Shown: piece by piece, positions 1 to 7,050 of the stretch
Layout: each line of letters opens with the position of its first letter
Numbering within the stretch: the first letter of the stretch is position 1
Assembly (NCBI GenBank): GCA_003484865.1
Contig: DMZT01000036.1
Span: 1 to 8,848, forward strand
DNA: 8,848 nt
Origin: Stenotrophomonas sp.
GTDB lineage: Bacteria > Pseudomonadota > Gammaproteobacteria > Xanthomonadales > Xanthomonadaceae
Reading direction: 5' to 3'
The notes under the pieces: generated by a model
Told to the model about the DNA's origin: nothing
The model's database searches: none
The model's input: the letters and a program-made list of their open reading frames with translations, nothing else
Made by a program: the position numbers and the translations under genes

Positions 1-63
1 GACTGGAACAGTGTGTCTCCAGCGGCTTTTCCCGGGTTACTTTTCAGGTCCAGGACCTCATGA
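1..63 (+). other. Possible 3' tail of an upstream gene overlapping the adaptor start
   Basis: Frame 1 is open from the window edge and ends at a TGA (61-63) that overlaps the adaptor ATG (60-62) as ATGA, the usual geometry of translationally coupled operon genes. It would encode 20 C-terminal residues (starting DWNSVSPAAF), which I do not recognise. In known Stenotrophomonas and Pseudomonas pumps a TetR-type regulator often lies just upstream of the adaptor, so this could be its tail. The other two forward frames are also open over this short stretch, so the evidence is weak. If it is not coding, the stretch is simply the leader of the pump operon. I see no convincing promoter in it. Confidence 0.25.
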
Positions 64-1196
64 AAAACATGCGATGGATGGGTGGTGGGTTGCTGGCGAT
101 CGCGCTGGCAGCATGTGGCAAGCAGGACGCCGAGCCGGTCGCGCCGATGCCGGTGCTGGTGGTCCACCCGGGCACCGTGACCGGCCAGGAAGTGGCTGCC
201 TATCCCGGTGAGATCCGCGCCCGCGAGGAAAGCCCGCTGTCGTTCCGCGTCGGGGGCAACCTGATCAAGCGCCATGTCGATGCCGGCCAGCGCGTGCGCA
301 AGGGCCAGCTGCTGGCCGAGCTGGACGCCGCCGACTACGCCTCCCAGGCCAGTGCCTCGCAGGCGCAGCTCGCGGCCGCCGAAGCCGATCTGATCCGCGC
401 CCGCGATGACCAGAAGCGCTACGCCACGCTGGCCGAGCAGCAACTGGTCAGCCAGTCCGCACTCGACAGCCAGACCGCTGCCTTCAAGGCGGCGCAGGGC
501 CAGGCAAATGCCGCCCGCGCCAATCTGGCCGTGGCCCGCAACCAGGCCGAGTACGCCCAGTTGCGTGCGCCCGCCGATGGCGTGATCGCCAGCCGCCAGG
601 CCGAAGCCGGGCAGGTGGTCAGCGCCGGGCAGACCGTGCTCACCCTGGCCGCCGATGGCGGCCGCGAAGTCGTGATCGCCCTGCCGGAAAGCAACATCCG
701 TGATTACCAGGTGGGCCAGCCGGTGCAGGTGGAACTGTGGAACCGCCCGGGCCAGCTGCTGGCCGGCACGATCCGTGAGATCGCCCCGGCCGCCGATGCC
801 CAAGGGCGTACCTATGCCACCCGCGTCAGCCTCGCACCGGAAGCCTTGACCGAGGTCGAGCTGGGCCAGAGCGCGCGCGTGTTCGCCGCGGCCGGTCGCC
901 AGGGCACGCTGCAGTTGCCGCTGGCGGCGGTGCAGCGCGGTGCCGATGGGCGCAGCAGCGTGTGGGTGGTCGATCCGGCCAAGCGCACGTTGAAAGCCAC
1001 GCCGGTGACGGTCGGGGCGTATGGCGTCGACTCCGTTCCGGTGCTGAGCGGGGTGAGCGCGAACGACTGGGTGGTGGCTGCCGGCGGCCATCTGCTGCGC
1101 GAGGGCCAGCCGGTGACCGCGGTGGATCGTCAGAACCGCCCGGTGCAGGCACCGGCGGCCAAGCCTGCCGCGCCTGCTGCCGGCAAGGGGAACTGA
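60..1196 (+). CDS. RND efflux periplasmic adaptor lipoprotein (HlyD/MFP family)
   Basis: This is the membrane-fusion subunit that would link the inner-membrane RND pump to an outer-membrane channel across the periplasm. The 378-aa protein starts with a lipoprotein signal: basic start, hydrophobic residues 8-18, then lipobox L16-A17-A18-C19, so mature Cys19 would be lipid-anchored. A first lipoyl half covers about 58-91 (VDAGQRVRKGQLLAELD), an Ala/Gln-rich alpha-helical hairpin about 92-165, and the second lipoyl half about 166-199 (LRAPADGVI, AGQVVSAGQ). A beta-barrel (about 202-275) and membrane-proximal domain (about 280-350) follow, then an Ala/Pro/Lys-rich tail (360-378). The ATG at 60 puts the lipobox at the normal distance and has an AGGA four bases upstream. 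The frame is open to the window edge, so a longer N-terminus is formally possible but would spoil the signal. The pump gene follows after 4 bp. It could be a SmeO-type adaptor of Stenotrophomonas, which is unproven here. Confidence 0.93.
   Translation: MKNMRWMGGGLLAIALAACGKQDAEPVAPMPVLVVHPGTVTGQEVAAYPGEIRAREESPLSFRVGGNLIKRHVDAGQRVRKGQLLAELDAADYASQASASQAQLAAAEADLIRARDDQKRYATLAEQQLVSQSALDSQTAAFKAAQGQANAARANLAVARNQAEYAQLRAPADGVIASRQAEAGQVVSAGQTVLTLAADGGREVVIALPESNIRDYQVGQPVQVELWNRPGQLLAGTIREIAPAADAQGRTYATRVSLAPEALTEVELGQSARVFAAAGRQGTLQLPLAAVQRGADGRSSVWVVDPAKRTLKATPVTVGAYGVDSVPVLSGVSANDWVVAAGGHLLREGQPVTAVDRQNRPVQAPAAKPAAPAAGKGN
1185..1191 (+). promoter_or_regulatory. Ribosome binding site for the GTG-started RND permease
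   Basis: AAGGGGA lies inside the last codons of the adaptor gene and ends 9 bases before GTG 1201. It supports GTG 1201 as the start of the permease and suggests that the two subunits are translated together. Confidence 0.6.
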
Positions 1197-1200
1197 TCCC

Positions 1201-4200
1201 GTGCGCCGCTTCAACCTCTCCGAATGGGCGCTGGGTAACCGGCCACTGGTGCTATTTGCGATGCTCGCTTTCGCGATCATCGGCGCGTGGTCGTACAAGC
1301 ATCTGGGCCAGTCCGAAGATCCACCGTTCACCTTCAAGGTGATGGTGGTGCGCACGAACTGGCCCGGCGCGACCGCCGAACAGGTCTCACGCCAGGTCAC
1401 CGAGCCGATCGAGAAGGCACTGCTGAACACCGGGCAGTACGAGTTCATCCGCTCCTACTCACGCCCGGGCGAATCGCAGGTGATCTTCGTGGCGCGCGAC
1501 AGCCTGCGCTCCAAGGCGATTCCCGACCTGTGGTACCAGGTGCGCAAGCGCGTGGGCGACATCAAGCCGACGCTGCCGCGCGAAATCGTCGGCCCGTTCT
1601 TCAACGACGAATTCGGCGACACCTTCGGCAACATCTACGCGTTGACCGGCCAGGGCTTCGACTACGCGGTGATGCGCGACTACGCCGACCGCATCCAGCT
1701 GGAACTGCAGCGCGTGCCGGATGTGGGCAAGATCGAGCTGGAAGGCCTGCAGGACGAGAAGGTCTGGATCGAGCTGTCCAACACCAAGTTGGCCACGCTG
1801 GGCGTGTCGCTGCAGCAGGTGCAGCAGGCATTGGCCGACCAGAATGCCATTGCCGCGACCAGCTTCTTTGAAACCCCGACCGACCGGGTGCAGCTGCGCG
1901 TCACCGGCCAGTTCAAGCGCGTGGAGGACATCCGCAGCTTCCCGATCCAGGCTGGCGACCGCACCGTGCACCTGGGCGACATCGCCGAGATCAAGCGCGG
2001 TTTTGCCGATCCGGCGTCGCCGAAGATGCGCTTCATGGGCGAAGACGCCATCGGCATCGCGGTGGCAATGAAAGACGGCGGCGACATCCTCAAGCTGGGC
2101 AGTACGCTGGATGCCGAGTTCGAGCGACTGCAGAAGACGCTGCCGGCCGGCATGCAGCTGCGCAAGGTCTCCGACCAGCCGCATGCGGTGGAAGAGTCCG
2201 TCGGCGAGTTCGTGCAGGTGCTGATCGAAGCGGTGGTGATCGTGCTGCTGGTGAGCTTCTTCTCGCTCGGCCTGCGCACCGGCCTGGTGGTGGGCGTGAC
2301 GATTCCGCTGGTGCTGGCGATGACCTTCTTCGTCATGCATTACTTCGGCATCGGCCTGCACAAGATTTCCCTGGGCGCGCTGGTGCTGGCGCTGGGCCTG
2401 CTGGTGGACGATGCGATCATCGCGGTGGAGATGATGGCCACCAAGATGGAGCAGGGCTACGACCGCCTGCGCGCGGCCAGCTTCGCGTGGGAGTCGACCG
2501 CCTTCCCGATGCTGACCGGTACGCTGATCACGGCGGCCGGCTTCCTGCCGATCGCCACGGCCGCCTCCAGTACCGGCGAATACACCCGCTCGCTGTTCCA
2601 GGTGGTGACCATCGCGCTGGTGGTGTCGTGGATCGCCGCCGTGCTGTTCATCCCGTACCTGGGCGACAAGATGTTGCCGGACCTGTTCAACCCGCAGCCG
2701 CCCAAGCCGGACAGCCTGGCCGGGCGCTGGCATGCCCGCCGCCTGCAGTGGGCCGACCGCCATCCCGCGTTCGCGCGCTGGATCGCGCCGAAGGTGCATG
2801 CGCACGACCATGATCCGTACCAGCGTCCGTTCTACGTGCGCTTCCGCAGGTTCCTCGATGTGTGCCTGCGCCATCGCTGGTGGGTGATCGCCGCCACGGC
2901 CGCGCTGTTCGTGTTCTCGCTGCTGATCTTCCGCTTCGTGCCCCAGCAGTTCTTCCCGGATTCGACCCGCCCGGAACTGATGGTGGACATCGAACTGGCC
3001 GAGGGGGCCTCGTTGCAGGCCACCCAGGCCCAGGCGACCAAGCTGGAAACGCTGCTCAAGGACCGTGAGGGCATCAGCAACTTTGTGGCCTACGTGGGTA
3101 CCGGCTCGCCGCGCTTCTACCTGCCTTTGGACCAGCAGCTGCCGGCCACCAACTTCTCGCAGTTCGTGGTGCTGACTGAGAATGCAACCGCACGTGAGGC
3201 GACCCGCGACTGGTTGCTCAAGGACGTGATTCCGCAGTTCCCGGACGTGCAGATGCGCGTGACCCGCCTGGAGAACGGACCGCCGGTGGGCTACCCGGTG
3301 CAGATGCGCATCTCCGGCGAGCATATCGAGCAGGTGCAGGCCATCGCACGGCAGGTGGAAGCCAAGGTGCGCGCAAACCCGCACGTGATGAACGTCAACC
3401 TGGATTGGAGTGAGCCGAGCAAAGTGGTGCGGCTGGTGATCGACCAGGATCGTGCACGCGCACTGGGTGTGAGCAGCGCGCAGGTGAGCCAGCTGCTGGG
3501 CACCTCGTTGTCGGGCATGAGCGTGAGCACCTATCGGGAAGGCAACCGCCTGATCGAGATGCTGCTGCGTGGCCCGGACAACGAACGTGTGCGGCTGGAC
3601 ATGCTGGGCAGCCTGGCCATTCCGACCGCCAGCGGCACCTCGGTGACGTTGTCGCAGGTGGCGCGCCTGGAGTACGTGTTCGAGGACGGCATCATCTGGC
3701 ACCGCAACCGCCTGCCGACGGTGACCGTGCGCGCCGACATTGCCGACGCGAAACAGCCGCTGGACGTGGTGCAGCAGATCCTGCCGACGCTGGAGGGGAT
3801 CCGTGCCGAGCTGCCGTCCGGCTACCTGCTTGAAACCGGCGGTACGGTGGAGGATTCCACCCGTGGCCAGGATTCGATCAAGGCCGGCATGCCGCTGTTC
3901 CTGATCGTGGTGGCGACCTTGCTGATGTTGCAGCTGCGCAGCTTCTCGCGTGCGGCCATGGTGCTGGTCACCGCGCCGCTGGGCATCATCGGCGCGACGC
4001 TGTTCCTGCTGCTGTTCCGCGCGCCGTTCGGCTTCGTGGCACTGCTGGGTACCATCGCGCTGGCCGGCATGATCATGCGCAACTCGGTGATCCTGATCGA
4101 CCAGATCCAGCAGGACATCGATGCCGGTCACGACCGCTGGCACGCCATCATCGACGCCACCGTGCGCCGCTTCCGCCCGATCGTGCTGACCGCGCTGGCC

Positions 4201-4371
4201 GCGGTGCTGGCGATGATTCCGCTGTCGCGCAGTGCGTTCTACGGTTCGATGGCGATCTCGATCATGGGCGGCCTGATCGTCGGTACCGTGCTGACCCTGG
4301 TGTTCCTGCCGGCACTGTATGCGGCGTGGTTCCGGGTGAAGCCGGACGAGGCCAAGACCAGCGAAGGCTGA
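1201..4371 (+). CDS. RND family efflux permease (HAE1/AcrB-like inner-membrane pump)
   Basis: This is a proton-driven multidrug-type exporter, which forms a trimer in the inner membrane and passes substrate to the adaptor. At 1056 aa it has the usual family length. TM1 is at about 14-31, then the first periplasmic porter region. TM2-TM6 lie at about 341-358, 362-381, 388-409, 437-455 and 466-487. A hydrophilic cytoplasmic linker carries HAHDHD at 533-538, followed by TM7 (561-578), the second periplasmic region, and TM8-TM12 at about 895-913, 918-938, 943-967, 993-1011 and 1018-1044. TM4 carries the proton-relay pair D403-D404 (GLLVDDAI). In TM10 the place of AcrB Lys940 is taken by Arg960 (MRNSVILID). 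The GTG start is backed by the upstream Shine-Dalgarno and by the N-terminus FNLSEWALGNRPLV, typical of this subgroup. It forms an operon with the adaptor and is followed at once by a terminator, so no channel gene is attached. It resembles SmeP-like pumps. Substrates cannot be told from sequence. Confidence 0.95.
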   Translation: MRRFNLSEWALGNRPLVLFAMLAFAIIGAWSYKHLGQSEDPPFTFKVMVVRTNWPGATAEQVSRQVTEPIEKALLNTGQYEFIRSYSRPGESQVIFVARDSLRSKAIPDLWYQVRKRVGDIKPTLPREIVGPFFNDEFGDTFGNIYALTGQGFDYAVMRDYADRIQLELQRVPDVGKIELEGLQDEKVWIELSNTKLATLGVSLQQVQQALADQNAIAATSFFETPTDRVQLRVTGQFKRVEDIRSFPIQAGDRTVHLGDIAEIKRGFADPASPKMRFMGEDAIGIAVAMKDGGDILKLGSTLDAEFERLQKTLPAGMQLRKVSDQPHAVEESVGEFVQVLIEAVVIVLLVSFFSLGLRTGLVVGVTIPLVLAMTFFVMHYFGIGLHKISLGALVLALGLLVDDAIIAVEMMATKMEQGYDRLRAASFAWESTAFPMLTGTLITAAGFLPIATAASSTGEYTRSLFQVVTIALVVSWIAAVLFIPYLGDKMLPDLFNPQPPKPDSLAGRWHARRLQWADRHPAFARWIAPKVHAHDHDPYQRPFYVRFRRFLDVCLRHRWWVIAATAALFVFSLLIFRFVPQQFFPDSTRPELMVDIELAEGASLQATQAQATKLETLLKDREGISNFVAYVGTGSPRFYLPLDQQLPATNFSQFVVLTENATAREATRDWLLKDVIPQFPDVQMRVTRLENGPPVGYPVQMRISGEHIEQVQAIARQVEAKVRANPHVMNVNLDWSEPSKVVRLVIDQDRARALGVSSAQVSQLLGTSLSGMSVSTYREGNRLIEMLLRGPDNERVRLDMLGSLAIPTASGTSVTLSQVARLEYVFEDGIIWHRNRLPTVTVRADIADAKQPLDVVQQILPTLEGIRAELPSGYLLETGGTVEDSTRGQDSIKAGMPLFLIVVATLLMLQLRSFSRAAMVLVTAPLGIIGATLFLLLFRAPFGFVALLGTIALAGMIMRNSVILIDQIQQDIDAGHDRWHAIIDATVRRFRPIVLTALAAVLAMIPLSRSAFYGSMAISIMGGLIVGTVLTLVFLPALYAAWFRVKPDEAKTSEG

Positions 4372-4374
4372 GGG

Positions 4375-4407
4375 ACGATGAAGCCGGCCGGTGGCCGGCT
4401 TCATCGT
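4375..4407 (+). terminator. Rho-independent-type terminator of the efflux operon
   Basis: A perfect 15-bp inverted repeat (arms 4375-4389 and 4393-4407) with a 3-base GGT loop begins 4 bases after the permease stop. The top of the stem is GCCGGCC/GGCCGGC. The downstream tail is only TTT (4407-4409), so the stem rather than a long U tract would do the work. It should insulate the pump operon from the next gene, which is on the same strand. Confidence 0.8.
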
Positions 4408-4457
4408 TTGAGTGCGACGCAAAGGCCTGTCGCCTTCGTCGTGCCAGCAAGCGCACA

Positions 4458-5528
4458 ATGCACACCGGATTTCTTCGGTCGCACATGATGTCGTCACGTT
4501 CCTCTTCTCCGTTCGCCACTGCGGCGGCGATCGTTCTGCTGATGGTTTCCGCGTTGCCAGCGCAGGCGACCACCGCTGCCAGTTTCCAGCGCGATCTCGT
4601 CGAGCTGCTGGAGTGCCGTGCCTCATCGGCGACGATGCAGGCGGTGACGACCGCGTTGCGTGGTGCAGCGTATGGCACGGCGCAGGAACGACCGGCCCAT
4701 CTGCAGGGCTGGAGCTTCACGCGCAGCGGTGACGAGGAGCACGCGACGACCCTCATCGACATGCCGGTGACGTTGACGGCACACGGCGTCACAACGCACC
4801 GCGTGGTGGCGGATGACATGGGCTTCTCGATTCCCATCGATGCAGGGCAGCGCGCGCGCATTGTCAGCGGGAACGGGCTGCAACGCCGATCTAGCACCTT
4901 GCGTGAGCCGTTCCAGGTATGGTCAGCGCCCGCTGCATCCGGTAGGCCGTCATCGGCGGGCTCCATCGTGGTGAGCAGCGATGGTGAGGGCTATCGGGTG
5001 GGATGTGATTATCCCGGTCCGATGCAGGACGCGCGTGTTCCACCGCGATTGCGCGACACCGCCACGGCCAGTGATATGGGGGCTGCGCTCGAGTGTCGGG
5101 CTGACGACGCTGCCATGCAGCGCATCGCGAACATGTGGGAGCGTGTGTCGGAACTGTCGCCGCTGGCATGGCCGGACAATGTCAGCGCGGTTGCCGAGCG
5201 TGAGTACCGTGTTGATGGCCAGGAGATGCCAGTCATGGTCATCACCCTGGAGCAGCCGGTGGCGTTGAAGGGCGTGGCTGCGACGTCGATCGTCCTCGCG
5301 TATGGCGGCTATCTCGCAGCCGACATGGGCGATGCGCCGCTGAAGGCGGTGCTCGATGCCACCGGCCTGGGCGCGGCGGATCGGCAGGCAGAAGGCTACT
5401 GGATGCGAGAAGCAGCGCGGGAGACGTCCTCGGGATACACGCGCGTACGGGCCTTCAGCGTGATAGCCACCGACAGTGGGGCCGTGCTGGCCGGCTGTAT
5501 GACGAGCGAGGTCCGCTCGGCGGACTGA
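4458..5528 (+). CDS. Exported protein of unknown function with two copies of a LECRA-type domain
   Basis: I do not recognise a family. With the ATG at 4458 it is 356 aa. The N-terminus ends in a signal peptide: hydrophobic core FATAAAIVLLMVSALP and a likely cut after A-Q-A (37), so the protein is probably periplasmic or secreted. The mature part seems to contain two diverged copies of one domain. ELLECRASSATMQ (49-61) matches AALECRADDAAMQ (209-221), and PVTL (103-106) matches PVAL (267-270). There are only four cysteines, C53/C183 and C213/C347, with nearly equal spacing (130 and 134), which suggests one disulfide per copy. No catalytic motif is visible. The start is uncertain: ATGs at 4485 and 4488 give a shorter, equally good signal peptide, and no start has a clear Shine-Dalgarno. 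A GTG at 4326 would run back through the terminator into the pump gene and is unlikely. The gene stands alone between the terminator and the convergent gdhA. Confidence 0.75.
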   Translation: MHTGFLRSHMMSSRSSSPFATAAAIVLLMVSALPAQATTAASFQRDLVELLECRASSATMQAVTTALRGAAYGTAQERPAHLQGWSFTRSGDEEHATTLIDMPVTLTAHGVTTHRVVADDMGFSIPIDAGQRARIVSGNGLQRRSSTLREPFQVWSAPAASGRPSSAGSIVVSSDGEGYRVGCDYPGPMQDARVPPRLRDTATASDMGAALECRADDAAMQRIANMWERVSELSPLAWPDNVSAVAEREYRVDGQEMPVMVITLEQPVALKGVAATSIVLAYGGYLAADMGDAPLKAVLDATGLGAADRQAEGYWMREAARETSSGYTRVRAFSVIATDSGAVLAGCMTSEVRSAD

Positions 5529-5531
5529 GTG

Positions 5532-5552
5532 CTGCCGTAGGAGATACGGCAG
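5532..5552. terminator. Hairpin after the exported-protein gene (convergent gap, first of two)
   Basis: An 8-bp perfect stem (CTGCCGTA at 5532-5539 pairing with TACGGCAG at 5545-5552) has a 5-base GGAGA loop and starts 3 bases after the stop at 5528. There is no T run on either side. It probably ends or protects the 3' end of the upstream transcript and may also act on gdhA from the other side. Confidence 0.45.
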
Positions 5553-5579
5553 GGCGCAGCGGGTGAACACCGCTGCGCC
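5553..5579. terminator. Hairpin after gdhA (convergent gap, second of two)
   Basis: A 10-bp GC-rich stem (GGCGCAGCGG at 5553-5562 with CCGCTGCGCC at 5570-5579) has a 7-base loop, with an alternative inner register GGTG/CACC. It abuts the preceding hairpin without a gap and lies 17 bases beyond the gdhA stop. Its place suggests termination of gdhA on the - strand. It has no U tract on either strand, so it may be a Rho-assisted or RNA-stability element. Confidence 0.5.
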
Positions 5580-5596
5580 GCTTCACCGGTCTGCCC

Positions 5597-6940
5597 TCAG
5601 TAAACGCCCTGCGCCAGCATCGCATCGGCGACTTTGACGAAGCCGGCGATATTGGCGCCATCCACGTAGTTCACGCTGCCGTCGGCACGCTTGCCGTGGC
5701 GCACGCAGTTGGCGTGGATGTCCTTCATGATCCCATGCAGGCGTTCGTCGACATCGGCGTGATGCCACGACAGCCGCTGCGCGTTCTGGCTCATTTCCAG
5801 CCCCGAGGTGGCCACGCCACCTGCATTGCTGGCCTTGCCCGGTGCGTACAGGGTGCCGGCCTGGAGGAAGACGTCCACCGCCTCCAGCGTGGAGGGCATG
5901 TTGGCGCCTTCGGCCACGCACAGCACCCCGTTGTCCACCAGGGCGCGGGCATCGTCTTCGTCCAGTTCGTTCTGGGTGGCGCAGGGCAGGGCGATCTCGG
6001 CCGGGATGTGCCAGGGACGCTTGCCGTCGAGGTACTCGAAGCGCGTGTCATCGGCCAGTTCGGACAGGCAGCCGCGACGCTCGTTGCGCAGTTCCACCAC
6101 CTCCTGCAGCGCTGCGTCATCGAAGCCATCACGGGCGTACAGCGTGCCGCCGGAATCGGAGAGCGTGAGCACTTTCGCGCCCAGCTCGATGGCCTTGATC
6201 GCCGCATGCTGGGCGACGTTGCCAGCGCCGGAAATCAACACTTTCGCGCCATCGGTATCGCGCCGCGCGTGGTGCAGCATCTGCTCGACGAAGTAGACCG
6301 TGCCGAAGCCGGTCGCTTCCGGGCGCATCAGGCTGCCACCGTAGGAGAGACCTTTGCCGGTGAACACGCAGGCGGCATTGTTGGTGAGCTTCTTCATCAT
6401 GCCGGCCATGTAGCCGACCTCGCGCGCGCCGACGCCGATATCGCCAGCCGGTACATCGGTGTCGGCACCCAGGTGGCGATGCAGTTCCAGCATCAGCGCC
6501 TGGCAGAAGCGCATCACCTCGGTGTCGCTGCGGCCCTTGGGATTGAAATCCGAACCGCCCTTGCCACCGCCCATCGGCAAGGTGGTCAGCGCGTTCTTCA
6601 GGGTCTGCTCGAAGGCGAGGAACTTCAGGATCGATTGGTTGACCGACGGATGGAAGCGCATGCCGCCTTTGAACGGGCCGATCGCCGAACTGTGCTGCAC
6701 GCGCCAGCCGCGATTCACATGGATCTTGCCGGCGTCATCGGCCCAGGCCACGCGAAACTGGATCACCCGCTCGGGCTCCACCAGCCGCTCCAGCAGGCCT
6801 TGTTCCAGGTAGCGGGGATTGCGCTCCAGGAACGGCCACAGGCTTTGGATCACTTCTTTGACGGCCTGCAGGAACTCCGGCTGATGCGGATCGCGCTGGG
6901 CCACGTGGGCGAGAAAGTCGGCAGAGGAACGAGGGTTCAA
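5597..6940 (-). CDS. gdhA: NADP-dependent glutamate dehydrogenase
   Basis: It makes L-glutamate from 2-oxoglutarate and ammonium with NADPH in the cytoplasm, as a hexamer. At 447 aa it matches E. coli GdhA in length and can be aligned from end to end by eye. The glutamate-binding and catalytic part includes GPFKGGMRFHPS (K91), the signature LPMGGGKGGSDF with catalytic Lys127, and AGDIGVG with Asp167. The nucleotide fold has GAGNVAQ (238-244) followed by SDSGG (261-265). The conserved C-terminus ends NIAGFVKVADAMLAQGVY. The start codon is TTG at 6940-6938, backed by AAGGAAA 5 bases upstream and by an N-terminus (FLAHVAQRDPHQPEF) in register with E. coli; no in-frame ATG occurs before residue 94. 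It lies 110 bp downstream of leuB on the same strand, separated by a strong hairpin. I see no convincing sigma-70 promoter in that gap, so its transcription could be its own or by read-through. Confidence 0.97.
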   Translation of the reverse strand: MNPRSSADFLAHVAQRDPHQPEFLQAVKEVIQSLWPFLERNPRYLEQGLLERLVEPERVIQFRVAWADDAGKIHVNRGWRVQHSSAIGPFKGGMRFHPSVNQSILKFLAFEQTLKNALTTLPMGGGKGGSDFNPKGRSDTEVMRFCQALMLELHRHLGADTDVPAGDIGVGAREVGYMAGMMKKLTNNAACVFTGKGLSYGGSLMRPEATGFGTVYFVEQMLHHARRDTDGAKVLISGAGNVAQHAAIKAIELGAKVLTLSDSGGTLYARDGFDDAALQEVVELRNERRGCLSELADDTRFEYLDGKRPWHIPAEIALPCATQNELDEDDARALVDNGVLCVAEGANMPSTLEAVDVFLQAGTLYAPGKASNAGGVATSGLEMSQNAQRLSWHHADVDERLHGIMKDIHANCVRHGKRADGSVNYVDGANIAGFVKVADAMLAQGVY

Positions 6941-6944
6941 AGGC

Positions 6945-6951
6945 TTTCCTT
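6945..6951 (-). promoter_or_regulatory. Ribosome binding site deciding the TTG start of gdhA
   Basis: On the - strand AAGGAAA (plus-strand TTTCCTT) precedes the TTG at 6940 by 5 bases, with the AGGA core 6 bases away. This good Shine-Dalgarno is the main nucleotide evidence for the rare TTG start. Confidence 0.7.
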
Positions 6952-7016
6952 GTTGGGGGCCGGCCGCTGGCTGCGACGTGGCCGACGGGACAGGGAGGCC
7001 GTGCGGGATGTAGACA

Positions 7017-7046
7017 CACGAACGCGGCCCTCAGGCCGCGTTCGTG
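7017..7046 (-). terminator. Hairpin at the 3' end of the leu operon, before gdhA
   Basis: A perfect 13-bp inverted repeat (7017-7029 and 7034-7046, core CGAACGCGGCC/GGCCGCGTTCG) with a 4-base loop lies 4 bases beyond the leuB stop. No U-rich tail follows in the direction of transcription. It would act as a terminator, an attenuating partial terminator, or a 3'-stabilising structure that separates leu expression from gdhA. The rest of the 110-bp gap holds only the gdhA leader. Confidence 0.65.
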
Positions 7047-7050
7047 ACGA

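Noticed and set aside
1..20. Possible second adapter remnant at the left edge
   Set aside because: The first 7 bases (GACTGGA) match part of another Illumina adapter, but the sequence diverges after that unless several gaps are allowed, so this is probably chance.
4375..4407. The palindrome as a mobile or REP element
   Set aside because: It lies 4 bases after a stop codon, is single copy here and is followed by TTT, so a terminator explains it.
4326..4457. N-terminal extension of the exported protein from GTG 4326
   Set aside because: It would overlap the permease end, translate the terminator stem and bury the signal peptide 60 residues inside.
1459..4626. A 1055-codon open frame on the - strand opposite the RND permease
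   Set aside because: Its protein is low-complexity (His, Gln, Arg, Ala rich) with no domain, while the + strand encodes a complete, motif-bearing RND pump. Long antisense frames are common in high-GC genes with this codon bias.
5532..5552. A Stenotrophomonas GTAG-type (SMAG) repetitive palindrome
   Set aside because: GTAG occurs inside the stem-loop rather than at the 5' base of a palindrome, and no second copy is seen in the window.
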